Numbered from the stretch's first letter, positions 25,113-32,395 are shown. The stretch is DNA of 64,000 nucleotides from Streptomyces sp. NBC_01262 (GCF_036226365.1 NZ_CP108462.1:8228001-8292000), one strand, 5' to 3'. The notes: generated from the sequence alone by a model not told the origin. A program made the numbers and translations.

Positions 25113-25145
25113 TAGTTCCATGGCAACCCGCACCCGGGAGATGTG

Positions 25146-25655
25146 ATGCACGACGGAGCGCACCAGGCAGGCTCTTCGGCCGGACCGGCCGAAGAGCAAC
25201 GATGGGCCGACCTGGCCGACCTCGTGCTGATCATCAGCCGGGAGATCCAGTTCCGCCGCTACACCGACGAGCGGGCCGTCCACCTGTCGCAGTCCGAGGG
25301 CATGGTGATGCGTTACCTGAAGAGCGACCCCGACGCCACGCCCAGCCGCATCGCCGCCGCGACCGGGCTGCAGCGCACCAACCTCTCCACCGTCCTGCGC
25401 GGGCTCGAACACAAGGGCTTCATCGAGCGGCACGCCCACTCGGGCGACGGCCGCGGGGTGACGGTCCACTCCACTGAACGCGGACGCAGCAACACCGTCC
25501 TCGTCCGACAGGAATGGGCCGCGTCGGTCTCCGCAGCCGCCGACCACGACGCCGGACACCTCGACGCGGCCCTCTCACTGCTCGCCGCCGTGGAAGCCGG
25601 ACTGAACAGGACACGGCCGCAGCCCGGTGCCGCGCGCCTGACAGCAGAGTCCTGA
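25146..25655 (+). CDS. MarR-family regulator
   Basis: This 169-residue winged-helix protein has the recognition helix in TPSRIAAATGLQRTNLSTVLRGLEHKGFIE (about 60-90) and the wing RHAHSGDGRGVTVHSTERG. MarR proteins usually repress a divergent exporter and let go on binding a phenolic or drug-like ligand. The adjacent DHA2 gene and the paired palindromes fit that role. GTG at 25143 directly before the ATG is an alternative start. Confidence 0.88.
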   Translation: MHDGAHQAGSSAGPAEEQRWADLADLVLIISREIQFRRYTDERAVHLSQSEGMVMRYLKSDPDATPSRIAAATGLQRTNLSTVLRGLEHKGFIERHAHSGDGRGVTVHSTERGRSNTVLVRQEWAASVSAAADHDAGHLDAALSLLAAVEAGLNRTRPQPGAARLTAES

Positions 25656-25676
25656 TTTGCTGGTGTTCTGCTCCCC

Positions 25677-25695
25677 GAAGAAGCTCGGCTTCTTC
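25677..25695. terminator. Hairpin after the marR gene
   Basis: GAAGAAGC-TCG-GCTTCTTC is a perfect 8-bp stem with a three-base loop, 22 bases after the marR stop. It has no U-run, as is common for streptomycete terminators. Confidence 0.6.
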
Positions 25696-26092
25696 CAGAC
25701 ACCGAAGAAGGGTGCCTGACTAGGGAAGATTCTCGGAACTTGGCGTAGTAGCGGAACAGGAGCTGGATGCCAGAGCGGCCTCTCGCGCTCGCCCCCACGT
25801 GATGCCGTAGCTCGCCGCGCCTCCAGGAGGCACCCTGGCTGGACGAGCGACAGCCCCCGGGCCCCCGTCGAACCGGCCCTGTCGTTTGTCGACCGGTTCC
25901 ACTCGGCCGGCCGCCCGAGGTACGGCGGCGCGGCGGGAGATTAAGGAGCGGCAGTCGGCCCTCGTCGTGTGGTGGGCGCGCACCGAGCGTGCCGGGACCA
26001 GTGCCCTGGACTGCCGCCTGGTCGCGGAGTTGGTCCCGGCGGCGCCTGCGGTGACGGGGGCGGCGCAGTGGCCGGACCTCGTCCGTCCAGGG
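25696..26092. other. Gene-free, degenerate stretch
   Basis: No complete gene is visible in about 400 bp. The reverse strand near 25730-25800 reads RSGIQLLFRYYAKFRE, faintly like the DUF4158 part of Tn3 transposases, but the match is too short to call. The region lies directly before a frameshifted cupin gene and looks like decaying DNA. Confidence 0.45.
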
Positions 26093-26564
26093 TGGGAGAC
26101 CGAGAACGGCAGATCGGTTGTTGTCAGCGACGGTCCCATTCCGCGCAGCCGGGAGTTCACCAGGCTGCCGGGCTGGGTGTCCTGCCTGTCCTGGGCCACC
26201 GAAACCGGGCAAGCAGTTCAGCCGGACCGGGGAGGACCCCATGCCGAAGGTCACCAGCCTGCTCCCGGCGCTCGGCGGCACGCGGTTCATCGTCCTGACC
26301 TTCCCGCCGGACACCGCGATGGCCGACCCGGCATTCGACCCCGTCGCCTTCGACCGGGAGCAGCGGGCGGACTCGCCGGGCATCGCGGACCTCGTGGAGC
26401 CTGACGGCATGCACACGACGCCGACCGTGGACTACGGCATCGTGCTGCAGGGCGAGATCGTCCTCGAACTCGACGTCGGCAGCACCCGCCACGGCTGGCG
26501 CAACCGCAGCGGCCAACCGTTCACGATGGCCTTTGTCCTCGTCGGTGCGGAGGGCGACGGCTGA
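26093..26564 (+). pseudogene. Frameshifted cupin-domain protein
   Basis: Similarity to a roughly 160-residue cupin family is split over two frames. The first frame gives WETENGRSVVVSDGPIPRSR then LPGWVSCLSWATET up to about 26205. The second gives SLLPALGGTRFIVLTFPPD, then MHTTPTVDYGIVLQGEIVLELD and HGWRNRSGQPFTMAFVLVGA. About 15 residues of the barrel between ELD and HGWRN, where the family has its DGE and PGD turns, are also missing. The second-frame ATG at 26241 has GGGGAGGACC upstream and could give a 107-residue product, but it lacks the N-terminal half. A broken gene is the better reading. Confidence 0.7.
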
Positions 26565-26820
26565 CGCGGCCGGAGCCGTAGACGGCCTTCACTTCCTTGC
26601 GCGCCCCTTCCGCCCACACCGCAAGCAGCTCGCTGATCTCCTCCAGCGGCAGCCCGAGGCCCTCGGCCGCGCGAATGAACGCCAGCCGTTGGACCGCGTC
26701 CTCGCCGTACGTCCGGTAGCCGGCTGGGGTGCGGTCGGCGGTCAGGAGACCGGCGCTTTCGTAGAAGCGCAGGGTCGTGGCCGGCACGCCGCAGCGTTCG
26801 GCGAGCTGGGAGATTCGCAT
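26521..26820 (-). pseudogene. MerR-family regulator lacking its C-terminal half
   Basis: The first 70 residues are a normal MerR DNA-binding region: MRISQLAERCGVPATTLRFY, ESAGLLTADRTPAGYRTYGE and AVQRLAFIRAAEGLGLPLEE. After about residue 78 (KEVKA) the expected dimerisation coiled coil and effector-binding region are replaced by an unrelated Arg-rich tail, giving 99 residues instead of about 130-140. The frame runs through the 3' end of the cupin remnant on the other strand, so a deletion seems to have joined two gene ends. The promoter-operator at 26844-26865 is intact. Confidence 0.75.
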
Positions 26821-26843
26821 CGCGCTCACGTCGTCGACGGTAA

Positions 26844-26865
26844 ACCTTCGACCCGGCTCGAAGGT
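26844..26865 (-). promoter_or_regulatory. MerR-type operator within a long-spacer promoter
   Basis: ACCTTCGA-CCCGGC-TCGAAGGT is a perfect 8-bp inverted repeat. On the reverse strand it sits between TTGACC (-35, 26868-26863) and a TTTACC-like -10, with 18-19 bp between them, the overlong spacing typical of MerR promoters. It lies 24 bases upstream of the truncated merR start and touches the stop of the TusA fragment. Confidence 0.7.
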
Positions 26866-27032
26866 CAAGGGGTGATGGCCGCCACCGTGGACCGGGGGCC
26901 GGTGGCGATGACGTAAACGCTGCCCGGCTTGACACAGCCGATTTCCTTGCGGAGGCGGAGCAGGAACGTGACGCACAGCGGATCGGTGCCGTCGGCGGTG
27001 ATGCCCGCCGCCGGTCTCGGGTCGGGGCTCAT
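26865..27032 (-). pseudogene. TusA-like sulfur carrier, truncated
   Basis: The 55-residue frame contains ITADGTDPLCVTFLLRLRKE followed by PGSVYVIATGP, the first strand, Cys-bearing helix and second strand of a TusA/SirA fold. The usual DLPAWCHMTGH-type C-terminus is absent and the frame stops after ITP beside the merR promoter. It follows the methyltransferase gene by 23 bases in the same direction, so it was probably the last gene of the metal operon. Confidence 0.55.
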
Positions 27033-27055
27033 CGGGGCAGCATCTGGGTGACGCG

Positions 27056-27694
27056 CTACAGGCGGCGGGGCAGGCCGCCTTCTTCGAAGGCGTGGACCTC
27101 GTTGAGGGTCCAGCCGTCGGCGAGGGAGTCGACCAGGTGACGGGGGAAGAAGTGCACGGCGAAGCCGCCGTGCTCGTATATGTCGTCGTCGTGGGAGGTG
27201 CCAGCGCCGTAGTGGGCGTCGCCGGTGTGCCGGACGGCGTAGACGAACACCGCGCCAGGCCGCACGACGCGGCGTACCTCGCCTACCAGGGCGTGGATCT
27301 CCTTGGTGGACAGGGCCATGCACAGCAGCATGTGCGCGAACACCGCATCCACGGAGGCGTCCGGCAGAGGCAGCGGGTCGCGGACGTCGTGCACCGCGGT
27401 GATGACCCGCTGGTCGACGTTCTGGGCTCGGGCGGCGCTTTGGAGCTGCTGAAGGCCACTGGCGCTGAAGTCGGTGGCTCGGACGGTGAAGCCCTCGCGG
27501 GCGAAGTACAGCGCGTCGCGGCCGTGCCCGGCGCCGAGCTCCAGCACGTCCATTGCCCCAGCCGTACGGAACAACCCGGCAGCGTGCCGTGCGGGGTCGG
27601 AGGGCTGTTCGCCGTACATGCCCGGGTGGGCGGTGTAGGTGTTCTGCCAGTGCCGGCGCTGCGCGTCGGCCAGCTCCTGCGGGTCGTCGCTCAC
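27056..27694 (-). CDS. Class I SAM-dependent methyltransferase
   Basis: This 212-residue Rossmann methyltransferase has motif I VLELGAGHGRDALYFA, the acidic strand end ATDFSASGLQQL, PLPDASVDAVFAHMLLCMAL for motif IV, and RRVVRPGAVFVYAVRH. It resembles TehB/UbiE-like small-molecule methyltransferases. GTG at 27694 overlaps the stop of the thioredoxin-like gene, with AGGAG upstream. Its place in a Cys-rich metal operon hints at methylation of a metalloid or of a thiol ligand, but the substrate is unknown. Confidence 0.8.
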   Translation of the reverse strand: MSDDPQELADAQRRHWQNTYTAHPGMYGEQPSDPARHAAGLFRTAGAMDVLELGAGHGRDALYFAREGFTVRATDFSASGLQQLQSAARAQNVDQRVITAVHDVRDPLPLPDASVDAVFAHMLLCMALSTKEIHALVGEVRRVVRPGAVFVYAVRHTGDAHYGAGTSHDDDIYEHGGFAVHFFPRHLVDSLADGWTLNEVHAFEEGGLPRRL

Positions 27695-28050
27695 GTCTCT
27701 GCACTCTCCTTGCCCGCGCCGGTGCCGCACGGCGGGCCAGCCTGGTGGGCGCTGGTCAGGGCTTGCCGCAGCTGGTCGGCCCCGGGGGTGCCGCCCAGGC
27801 CGGCCGGGGTTCGGTAGAGCCGGCATGTCAGCCCCGGTGCCCGGCCGGGTTCGGCGAACGGGTCGCGTCCGTTGATCAGGAAGGTCGGCGAGCCGATGAA
27901 TCCTGCCGATTCGGCCCGGGCCTGGTCGGTGATCACACGCGTAGTGAAGCTGAGGTCGTGCAGGCCCGCGTCGTCGAGTGCCTGGCGCAACCGGCCGGTC
28001 GCGGGCTCAGCGTTCGGGCATTCGGGGACGACCAGCAGTTCGATGTCCAT
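27691..28050 (-). CDS. Small thioredoxin-fold protein
   Basis: This 119-residue protein opens MDIELLVVPECPNAEPATGR, the beta strand plus CPN active-site turn seen in small thioredoxin-like proteins encoded beside metal-resistance genes. A cis-Pro region IGSPTFLINGRDPF follows. Only one active-site cysteine is present at the turn, so a thiol-transfer or metal-binding role is more likely than classical disulfide reduction. It is coupled to the methyltransferase and lies 39 bases after the CDF transporter. Confidence 0.7.
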   Translation of the reverse strand: MDIELLVVPECPNAEPATGRLRQALDDAGLHDLSFTTRVITDQARAESAGFIGSPTFLINGRDPFAEPGRAPGLTCRLYRTPAGLGGTPGADQLRQALTSAHQAGPPCGTGAGKESAET

Positions 28051-28089
28051 GTCTCCAGGATCGCCCTTGTCGGAACTGGGATGCGGGTG

Positions 28090-28800
28090 TCAGGTGCAGC
28101 AGTGGCATCCGGGCTGGCAGCCGCACGCCTCCGCGTGGCCGCCGGGTGTCGCCGCCGCGGCGGTGGGGGCCGCGCAGCAGCCCTTGCCCTGCCAGGCGTC
28201 GCGGCCTTCCTTGACGGCGACGGCTGCGATGACCAGGGCGGCTATCGGGTCGGCCCAGGACCAGCCGAGGAGCAGGTTGGCCAGTAGGCCGACCAGCAGG
28301 ACGGCGGAGAGGTAGGTGCAGAGCAGGGTCTGCTTGGAGTCGGCGACAGCGGAGGCGGAGCCGAGTTCACGTCCGGCTTTGCGCTGGGCGGCGGACAGGA
28401 ACGGCATGATCGCCAGCGAGAGGGCGGCGAGGACGATGCCGGGGACCGAGTGGTCGGCTTCGCCGGCGCCGGTCAGTGCACGTACGGAGTCGACCGTGAC
28501 GTAGAGCGCCAGGGCGAGGAAGGAGACGGCGATGATCCGCAGTGTGACCTTCTCCCGGGCCTCCCGGACGGCGTGGTCGCGGGCGGAGAACTGCCATGCG
28601 ACCGCCGCGGCGGAGGAGACCTCGATGACGGAGTCGAGGCCGAAGCCGACCAACGCGGTGGAGGAGGCGATGGTGCCCGCGGTGATGGCGACGATCGCCT
28701 CGATGACGTTGTAGGTGATCGTCGCGGCGACCAGTATTCGTATGCGCCGGGTGAGCGCGTCGCGGCGGGCGGGGCTGGGGCCGAGGGATATCGCGGTCAT
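28090..28800 (-). CDS. Cation diffusion facilitator with Cys-rich C-terminus
   Basis: This 236-residue membrane protein has about six segments, with the CDF-like second segment AGTIASSTALVGFGLDSVIE supplying the conserved acidic ligand and a second such set, SKQTLLCTYLSAVLL, in segment 5. The last 30 residues hold eight cysteines and a few histidines (GCCAAP, ACGCQPGCHCCT), probably a cytoplasmic metal-binding tail. Its ATG directly follows the stop of the cmtR-like gene. Proton-coupled export of cadmium, lead or zinc is inferred from the sensor next to it. Confidence 0.83.
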   Translation of the reverse strand: MTAISLGPSPARRDALTRRIRILVAATITYNVIEAIVAITAGTIASSTALVGFGLDSVIEVSSAAAVAWQFSARDHAVREAREKVTLRIIAVSFLALALYVTVDSVRALTGAGEADHSVPGIVLAALSLAIMPFLSAAQRKAGRELGSASAVADSKQTLLCTYLSAVLLVGLLANLLLGWSWADPIAALVIAAVAVKEGRDAWQGKGCCAAPTAAAATPGGHAEACGCQPGCHCCT

Positions 28801-29136
28801 TCAGCAGCAGCCCTTCGCCTCGGCGTCGGGGCAGGTGCGGTCGGTCTCGACGGCGACCACGGCCGTGCGCAGGTCGTCGAGCGCATGGCCGAGGCGTTTG
28901 TCGGCGAGTTCGTAGCGGGTGCGCCGGCCGTCGGGCACGGTGACGACCAGGCCGCAGTCGCGCAGGCAGGCCAGGTGGTTCGACAGCCGGGTCCGGGAGA
29001 TCTGGAGGGCGTCGGCGAGGTCGGCGGGGTAAGCCGGGGCCTCGCGCAGGGTGAGCAGGATGCGGCAGCGGATCGGGTCGGCGAGCGCCCGCCCGAACCG
29101 CGCCAGTACCTCGATGTCCGCAGCGAGAGTCAGCAC
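28801..29136 (-). CDS. cmtR: CmtR-type ArsR/SmtB metal sensor
   Basis: This 111-residue winged-helix repressor carries, with the GTG start at 29136, cysteines at 57 and 61 (ACLRDC) and at 102 (RTCPD). These are the numbered ligands by which Mycobacterium tuberculosis CmtR binds cadmium and lead. Cys24 and a terminal Gly-Cys-Cys are also present. That match is the reason for preferring this start over TTG at 29151. It leads the operon of CDF efflux, thioredoxin-like and methyltransferase genes and should repress it until metal binds. The palindrome 19 bases upstream is the likely operator. Confidence 0.87.
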   Translation of the reverse strand: MLTLAADIEVLARFGRALADPIRCRILLTLREAPAYPADLADALQISRTRLSNHLACLRDCGLVVTVPDGRRTRYELADKRLGHALDDLRTAVVAVETDRTCPDAEAKGCC

Positions 29137-29154
29137 TTTTCGACAGTACAAGGA

Positions 29155-29170
29155 TTCCTGAATTCAGGAA
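29155..29170. promoter_or_regulatory. Operator of the CmtR-type sensor
   Basis: TTCCTGAATTCAGGAA is a perfect 16-bp palindrome located 19 bases before the cmtR start. Its position and 16-bp symmetric form suit an ArsR/SmtB dimer controlling the metal operon. Confidence 0.65.
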
Positions 29171-29380
29171 AGCATGGACTGTTGGGGGCGGCGATGCCCA
29201 CGGGTGGGCCGGTACTAGGCAAGACCGGCAGCAACGGCGCCGAGTGCGTTGTCCGGCTTCTCGTCCTGGCTGGCGACCAGTAGGCGGGCCCGATGGACTT
29301 CACCGCGTTTGAGGCCGACCACGAAACACGAATAGTGCCGGTCGAGACTCGACCAGCACCACTTATGTGCGTAAAGAACG

Positions 29381-29465
29381 TGTCCGAGGGGGGACTTGAA
29401 CCCCCACGCCCGATAAAGGGCACTAGCACCTCAAGCTAGCGCGTCTGCCATTCCGCCACCCGGAC
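29381..29465 (-). tRNA. tRNA-Leu (anticodon GAG)
   Basis: The reverse strand folds as a class II tRNA of 85 nucleotides. The acceptor stem is GTCCGGG with CTCGGAC (one G-U pair) and discriminator A. The anticodon stem-loop is CTAGC-TTGAGGT-GCTAG with anticodon GAG. A long variable arm (TGCCCTTTATCGGGCG) and a T arm with GTTCAAG complete it. CCA is not encoded. It reads CTC leucine codons. It marks the right edge of the patchwork region, and tRNA genes are common integration sites. Confidence 0.95.
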
Positions 29466-29610
29466 CAGGTGTTTCGTCGCGGGCCTCGCGGCCGCGGCGA
29501 CGTAGGAAACGATAGCAAACATTCGGAGGTGCCCGATCACGGGTCCTCGGGCCCGTGGGGTAGACAGGCGGGGGAGGATGGCCGGGAAGCCCGAATGAGG
29601 AGGAGACAGC

Positions 29611-30939
29611 GTGAGCGAGTCGCACTCGGACGCCCGTACGATCGCCGGCGAGGACGAGGTGGTGGACCTGTGCCGGGACCTGATCCGGATCGACACGAGC
29701 AATTACGGTGATCATTCGGGGCCGGGGGAGCGGGCGGCGGCGGAGTATGTCGCGGAGAAGCTCGCGGAGGTGGGGCTGGAGCCGCAGATCTTCGAGTCGC
29801 ACCGGGGGCGGGCCTCGACGGTGGCGCGGATCGCGGGGGAGGACCGCTCGCGGCCGGCGCTGCTGATCCACGGGCATACCGATGTCGTGCCGGCGAACGC
29901 GGACGACTGGACGCATCACCCGTTCTCGGGGGAGGTCGCGGACGGGTGCGTGTGGGGCCGGGGCGCGGTCGACATGAAGGACATGGACGCGATGACGCTG
30001 GCGGTCGTACGCGACCGGATGCGCAGCGGGCGCAAGCCGCCGCGGGACATCGTCCTTGCCTTTCTGGCGGACGAGGAGGCCGGCGGGGTCTACGGGGCGC
30101 GGCACCTGGTGGAGAAGCACCCGGAGCTGTTCGAGGGGGTGACGGAGGCGATCGGTGAGGTCGGGGGGTTCTCGTTCACGGTGAACGAGAATCTGCGGCT
30201 GTATCTGATCGAGACGGCCCAGAAGGGCATGCACTGGATGCGGCTGACGGTGGACGGCACGGCCGGCCACGGGTCGATGACGAACAACGACAACGCGATC
30301 ACGGAGCTGTGCGAGGCGGTCGGCCGCCTGGGGCGGCACAGGTTCCCGGTGCGGGTCACCAAGACGGTGCGGTCGTTCCTGGACGAGCTGGGCGACGCGC
30401 TGGGCACCGAGCTGGACCCGGAGGACATGGAGGCGACGCTGGCCAAGCTGGGCGGCATCGCCAAGATCATCGGCGCGACGCTGCGGAACACGGCGGCGCC
30501 GACGATGCTGGGCGCCGGATACAAGGTCAACGTGATCCCGGGCCAGGCGACGGCCCATGTCGACGGGCGCTTCCTGCCGGGGTACGAGGAGGAGTTCCTC
30601 GCCGACCTCGACCGGATCCTGGGTCCGCGCGTGAAGCGGGAGGACGTGCACTCGGACAAGGCGCTGGAGACCGGCTTCGACGGTTCGCTGGTGGACGCGA
30701 TGACGGCGGCGCTCAAGGCGGAGGACCCGATCGCGCGCGCGGTGCCGTACATGCTGTCCGGCGGTACGGACGCGAAGTCCTTCGACGACCTGGGAATCCG
30801 CTGCTTCGGCTTCGCGCCGCTGCAGCTGCCGCCGGAGCTGGACTTCGCGGGGATGTTCCACGGCGTGGACGAGCGGGTGCCGGTGGACGGGCTGAAGTTC
30901 GGGGTCCGGGTGCTGGACCGTTTCCTCGACGACTGCTGA
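29611..30939 (+). CDS. M20-family zinc peptidase/deacylase
   Basis: This 442-residue cytoplasmic metallohydrolase is of the ArgE/DapE/CPG2 type. Metal and catalytic residues are visible in LIHGHTDVVP, WGRGAVDMKDMDA, LADEEAGGVYGARH and, near the end, FHGVDERVPVD. The dimerisation domain starts GMHWMRLTVDGTAGHGS. It probably trims peptides or N-acyl amino acids; the substrate is not predictable. GTG at 29611 has GGAGGAGAC upstream. It precedes the chaplin genes. Confidence 0.88.
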   Translation: MSESHSDARTIAGEDEVVDLCRDLIRIDTSNYGDHSGPGERAAAEYVAEKLAEVGLEPQIFESHRGRASTVARIAGEDRSRPALLIHGHTDVVPANADDWTHHPFSGEVADGCVWGRGAVDMKDMDAMTLAVVRDRMRSGRKPPRDIVLAFLADEEAGGVYGARHLVEKHPELFEGVTEAIGEVGGFSFTVNENLRLYLIETAQKGMHWMRLTVDGTAGHGSMTNNDNAITELCEAVGRLGRHRFPVRVTKTVRSFLDELGDALGTELDPEDMEATLAKLGGIAKIIGATLRNTAAPTMLGAGYKVNVIPGQATAHVDGRFLPGYEEEFLADLDRILGPRVKREDVHSDKALETGFDGSLVDAMTAALKAEDPIARAVPYMLSGGTDAKSFDDLGIRCFGFAPLQLPPELDFAGMFHGVDERVPVDGLKFGVRVLDRFLDDC

Positions 30940-31081
30940 CGAAATTGCGCTTTGGTTTCGCCTTCCTGCCTGTTTAGCCGAAAAGAGTGAATGAATCCGG
31001 GCGGTAGTAGCCCGCCTCCTCCGAGGTCGTTGTGTCGTATGCGGTCCGCAGTTGGGGCCGTTTTGCCAACAAGGAGGAAAA

Positions 31082-31315
31082 ATGATCAAGAAGGTCGTCG
31101 CCGCTGCCGCTGTCACCGGTGGTCTCGTGGCTGCTGGTGCGGGCGTGGCCGTCGCCGATGCCGGTGCCCAGGGTGCCGCTATCGGTTCCCCCGGTGTGCT
31201 GTCCGGCAACGTCATCCAGGTTCCGGTGCACATCCCGGTCAACGTGTGCGGCAACACCATCAACGTCATCGGGCTGCTGAACCCGGCGATCGGTAACACC
31301 TGCATCAACAAGTGA
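31082..31315 (+). CDS. chpH: Short chaplin (ChpH-like)
   Basis: This secreted amphipathic amyloid protein coats aerial hyphae and spores. The 77-residue precursor has a signal peptide (residues 1-26, ending VAVADA) and one chaplin domain, GAAIGSPGVLSGNVIQVPVH through CGNTINVIGLLNPAIGNTC. The two conserved cysteines (56 and 74) form the intramolecular disulfide. A strong AAGGAGG site is nine bases before ATG. The arrangement of a short chaplin next to a long, sortase-anchored one matches chpH-chpC of S. coelicolor. A long hairpin follows. Confidence 0.95.
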   Translation: MIKKVVAAAAVTGGLVAAGAGVAVADAGAQGAAIGSPGVLSGNVIQVPVHIPVNVCGNTINVIGLLNPAIGNTCINK

Positions 31316-31348
31316 CGCTGCGTCGGGCCCGTTGAGGGCCTGACCCCG

Positions 31349-31386
31349 GTCGGCCCCGGAATGCCTCACAGCGTTCCGGGGCCGAC
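31349..31386. terminator. Long hairpin between the two chaplin genes
   Basis: GTCGGCCCCGGAA (31349-31361) pairs exactly with TTCCGGGGCCGAC (31374-31386) around a 12-base loop. It lies 34 bases after the chpH stop and 80 before the chpC start, so it may end chpH transcripts or let only part of them read into chpC. Confidence 0.7.
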
Positions 31387-31465
31387 ACGGCTCCGTTCCT
31401 TTGTTCCTTCTGCTCTTTCCCGGCAGTTCCAACGCAGTTCACAGCAGTTCAAGGCAGGGAGAATC

Positions 31466-32395
31466 ATGCGACAGGTCGCGAAGAAGGGCCTGCTCACCGC
31501 CGTCGCCACGGGCGGTGTGCTGGCGGTGACCACCGGCGGGATGGCTTACGCCGACTCGAACGCTCAGAGTGTGGCCGCCGGCTCACCGGGTGTGCTCTCC
31601 GGAAACACCGTCCAGGTGCCGGTCCATGTGCCGATCAACGCGTGCGGCAACACCATCAACATCGTAGGCGCGCTCAACCCCGCGACGGGCAACACCTGCG
31701 TCAACGCGAGCGGCGGCCACAAGGACGCGCACGGGTCGAGCCAGGGCTCCGGCCACGGTTCGGGTCATGGCGCGAGCCACGGTTCCGACCACGGCTGGAG
31801 CCACGGCTCCGGGCACGGCTCGGGTCACGGGTCCGACCACGGTTCCGACCACGGCTGGAGCCACGGCTCCGGGCACGGCTCGGGTCACGGGTCCGACCAC
31901 GGTTCCGACCACCACGGCGGCGGTTCCTCCGCCGAGGCCATCGCCGCGGGTTCGCCCGGCGTCGCCTCGGGCAACGTCATCCAGGTGCCCGTCGACGTGC
32001 CGGTGAACGCGTGCGGCAACTCGGTGAACGTCATCGCCGCGGCCAACCCTGCGATCGGCAACACCTGCGCGAACGTGGAGGGGTCGGGCCACCACGCCCA
32101 CCACCCCGGGCACGGACCGAAGGGCCCGCACCACCCCGGTCACCCCGGCCAGCCGCACCACCCGGGCAAGCCGTCCGGCCACCAGCCGGCCAAGCCGCAC
32201 CAGCCGGCGAAGCCGCACAAGCCGGGCCACGTGAACCACCCCGGCAAGCCGACCGGCCACCTGCCGATGAAGCCGACCGGCCCGCAGCTCGCCCACACCG
32301 GCTCGGAGAACCTGGGCCTGACCCTGGTGACCGGCGCCGGCATGCTCCTCGGCGGTGCGGTGCTCTTCCGCCGCTCCCGCAAGGTCCGGGCCTGA
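31466..32395 (+). CDS. chpC: Long chaplin with two domains and sortase signal (ChpC-like)
   Basis: The 309-residue precursor has a signal peptide (1-29), chaplin domain 1 (about 33-80, Cys60 and Cys78), a His/Gly/Ser/Asp linker (about 84-153), and chaplin domain 2 (about 156-203, Cys183 and Cys201). A Pro/His/Lys-rich wall-spanning part (about 207-270) leads to the sortase motif LAHTG (275-279), a hydrophobic segment and an RRSRKVRA tail. Sortase attachment to peptidoglycan anchors short chaplins at the surface. The linker is built of 20-residue repeats from a 60-bp DNA repeat. ATG at 31466 follows GGCAGGGAGA. Confidence 0.93.
   Translation: MRQVAKKGLLTAVATGGVLAVTTGGMAYADSNAQSVAAGSPGVLSGNTVQVPVHVPINACGNTINIVGALNPATGNTCVNASGGHKDAHGSSQGSGHGSGHGASHGSDHGWSHGSGHGSGHGSDHGSDHGWSHGSGHGSGHGSDHGSDHHGGGSSAEAIAAGSPGVASGNVIQVPVDVPVNACGNSVNVIAAANPAIGNTCANVEGSGHHAHHPGHGPKGPHHPGHPGQPHHPGKPSGHQPAKPHQPAKPHKPGHVNHPGKPTGHLPMKPTGPQLAHTGSENLGLTLVTGAGMLLGGAVLFRRSRKVRA
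31741..31914 (+). repeat. 60-bp tandem repeat in the long chaplin linker
   Basis: Three units of 60 bp run in frame at 31741-31800, 31801-31860 and 31861-31914 (last partial). Units two and three are identical over their shared length to about 31911, and unit one is diverged. Each encodes about 20 residues of SHGSGHGSGHGSDHGSDHGW. Identity at silent positions shows that the last copy is a recent duplication. Confidence 0.9.

Noticed and set aside
25886..26404. Long plus-strand frame of 172 codons spanning the cupin region
   Set aside because: Only its middle part (WETENG to WATET) resembles a protein family; before and after that it is out-of-frame translation. It is treated as part of a frameshifted pseudogene.
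29171..29380. Reverse-strand open frame ending LVASQDEKPDNALGAVAAGLA beside tRNA-Leu, considered as an integrase end
   Set aside because: No tyrosine-recombinase motif (RxxR...Y) is visible and the frame is too short. It may be a remnant but cannot be named.
30940..31081. SigmaBldN-type promoter for chpH
   Set aside because: I looked for CGTAAC and CGTTGA-like boxes with 16-base spacing and found none convincing in the right position.
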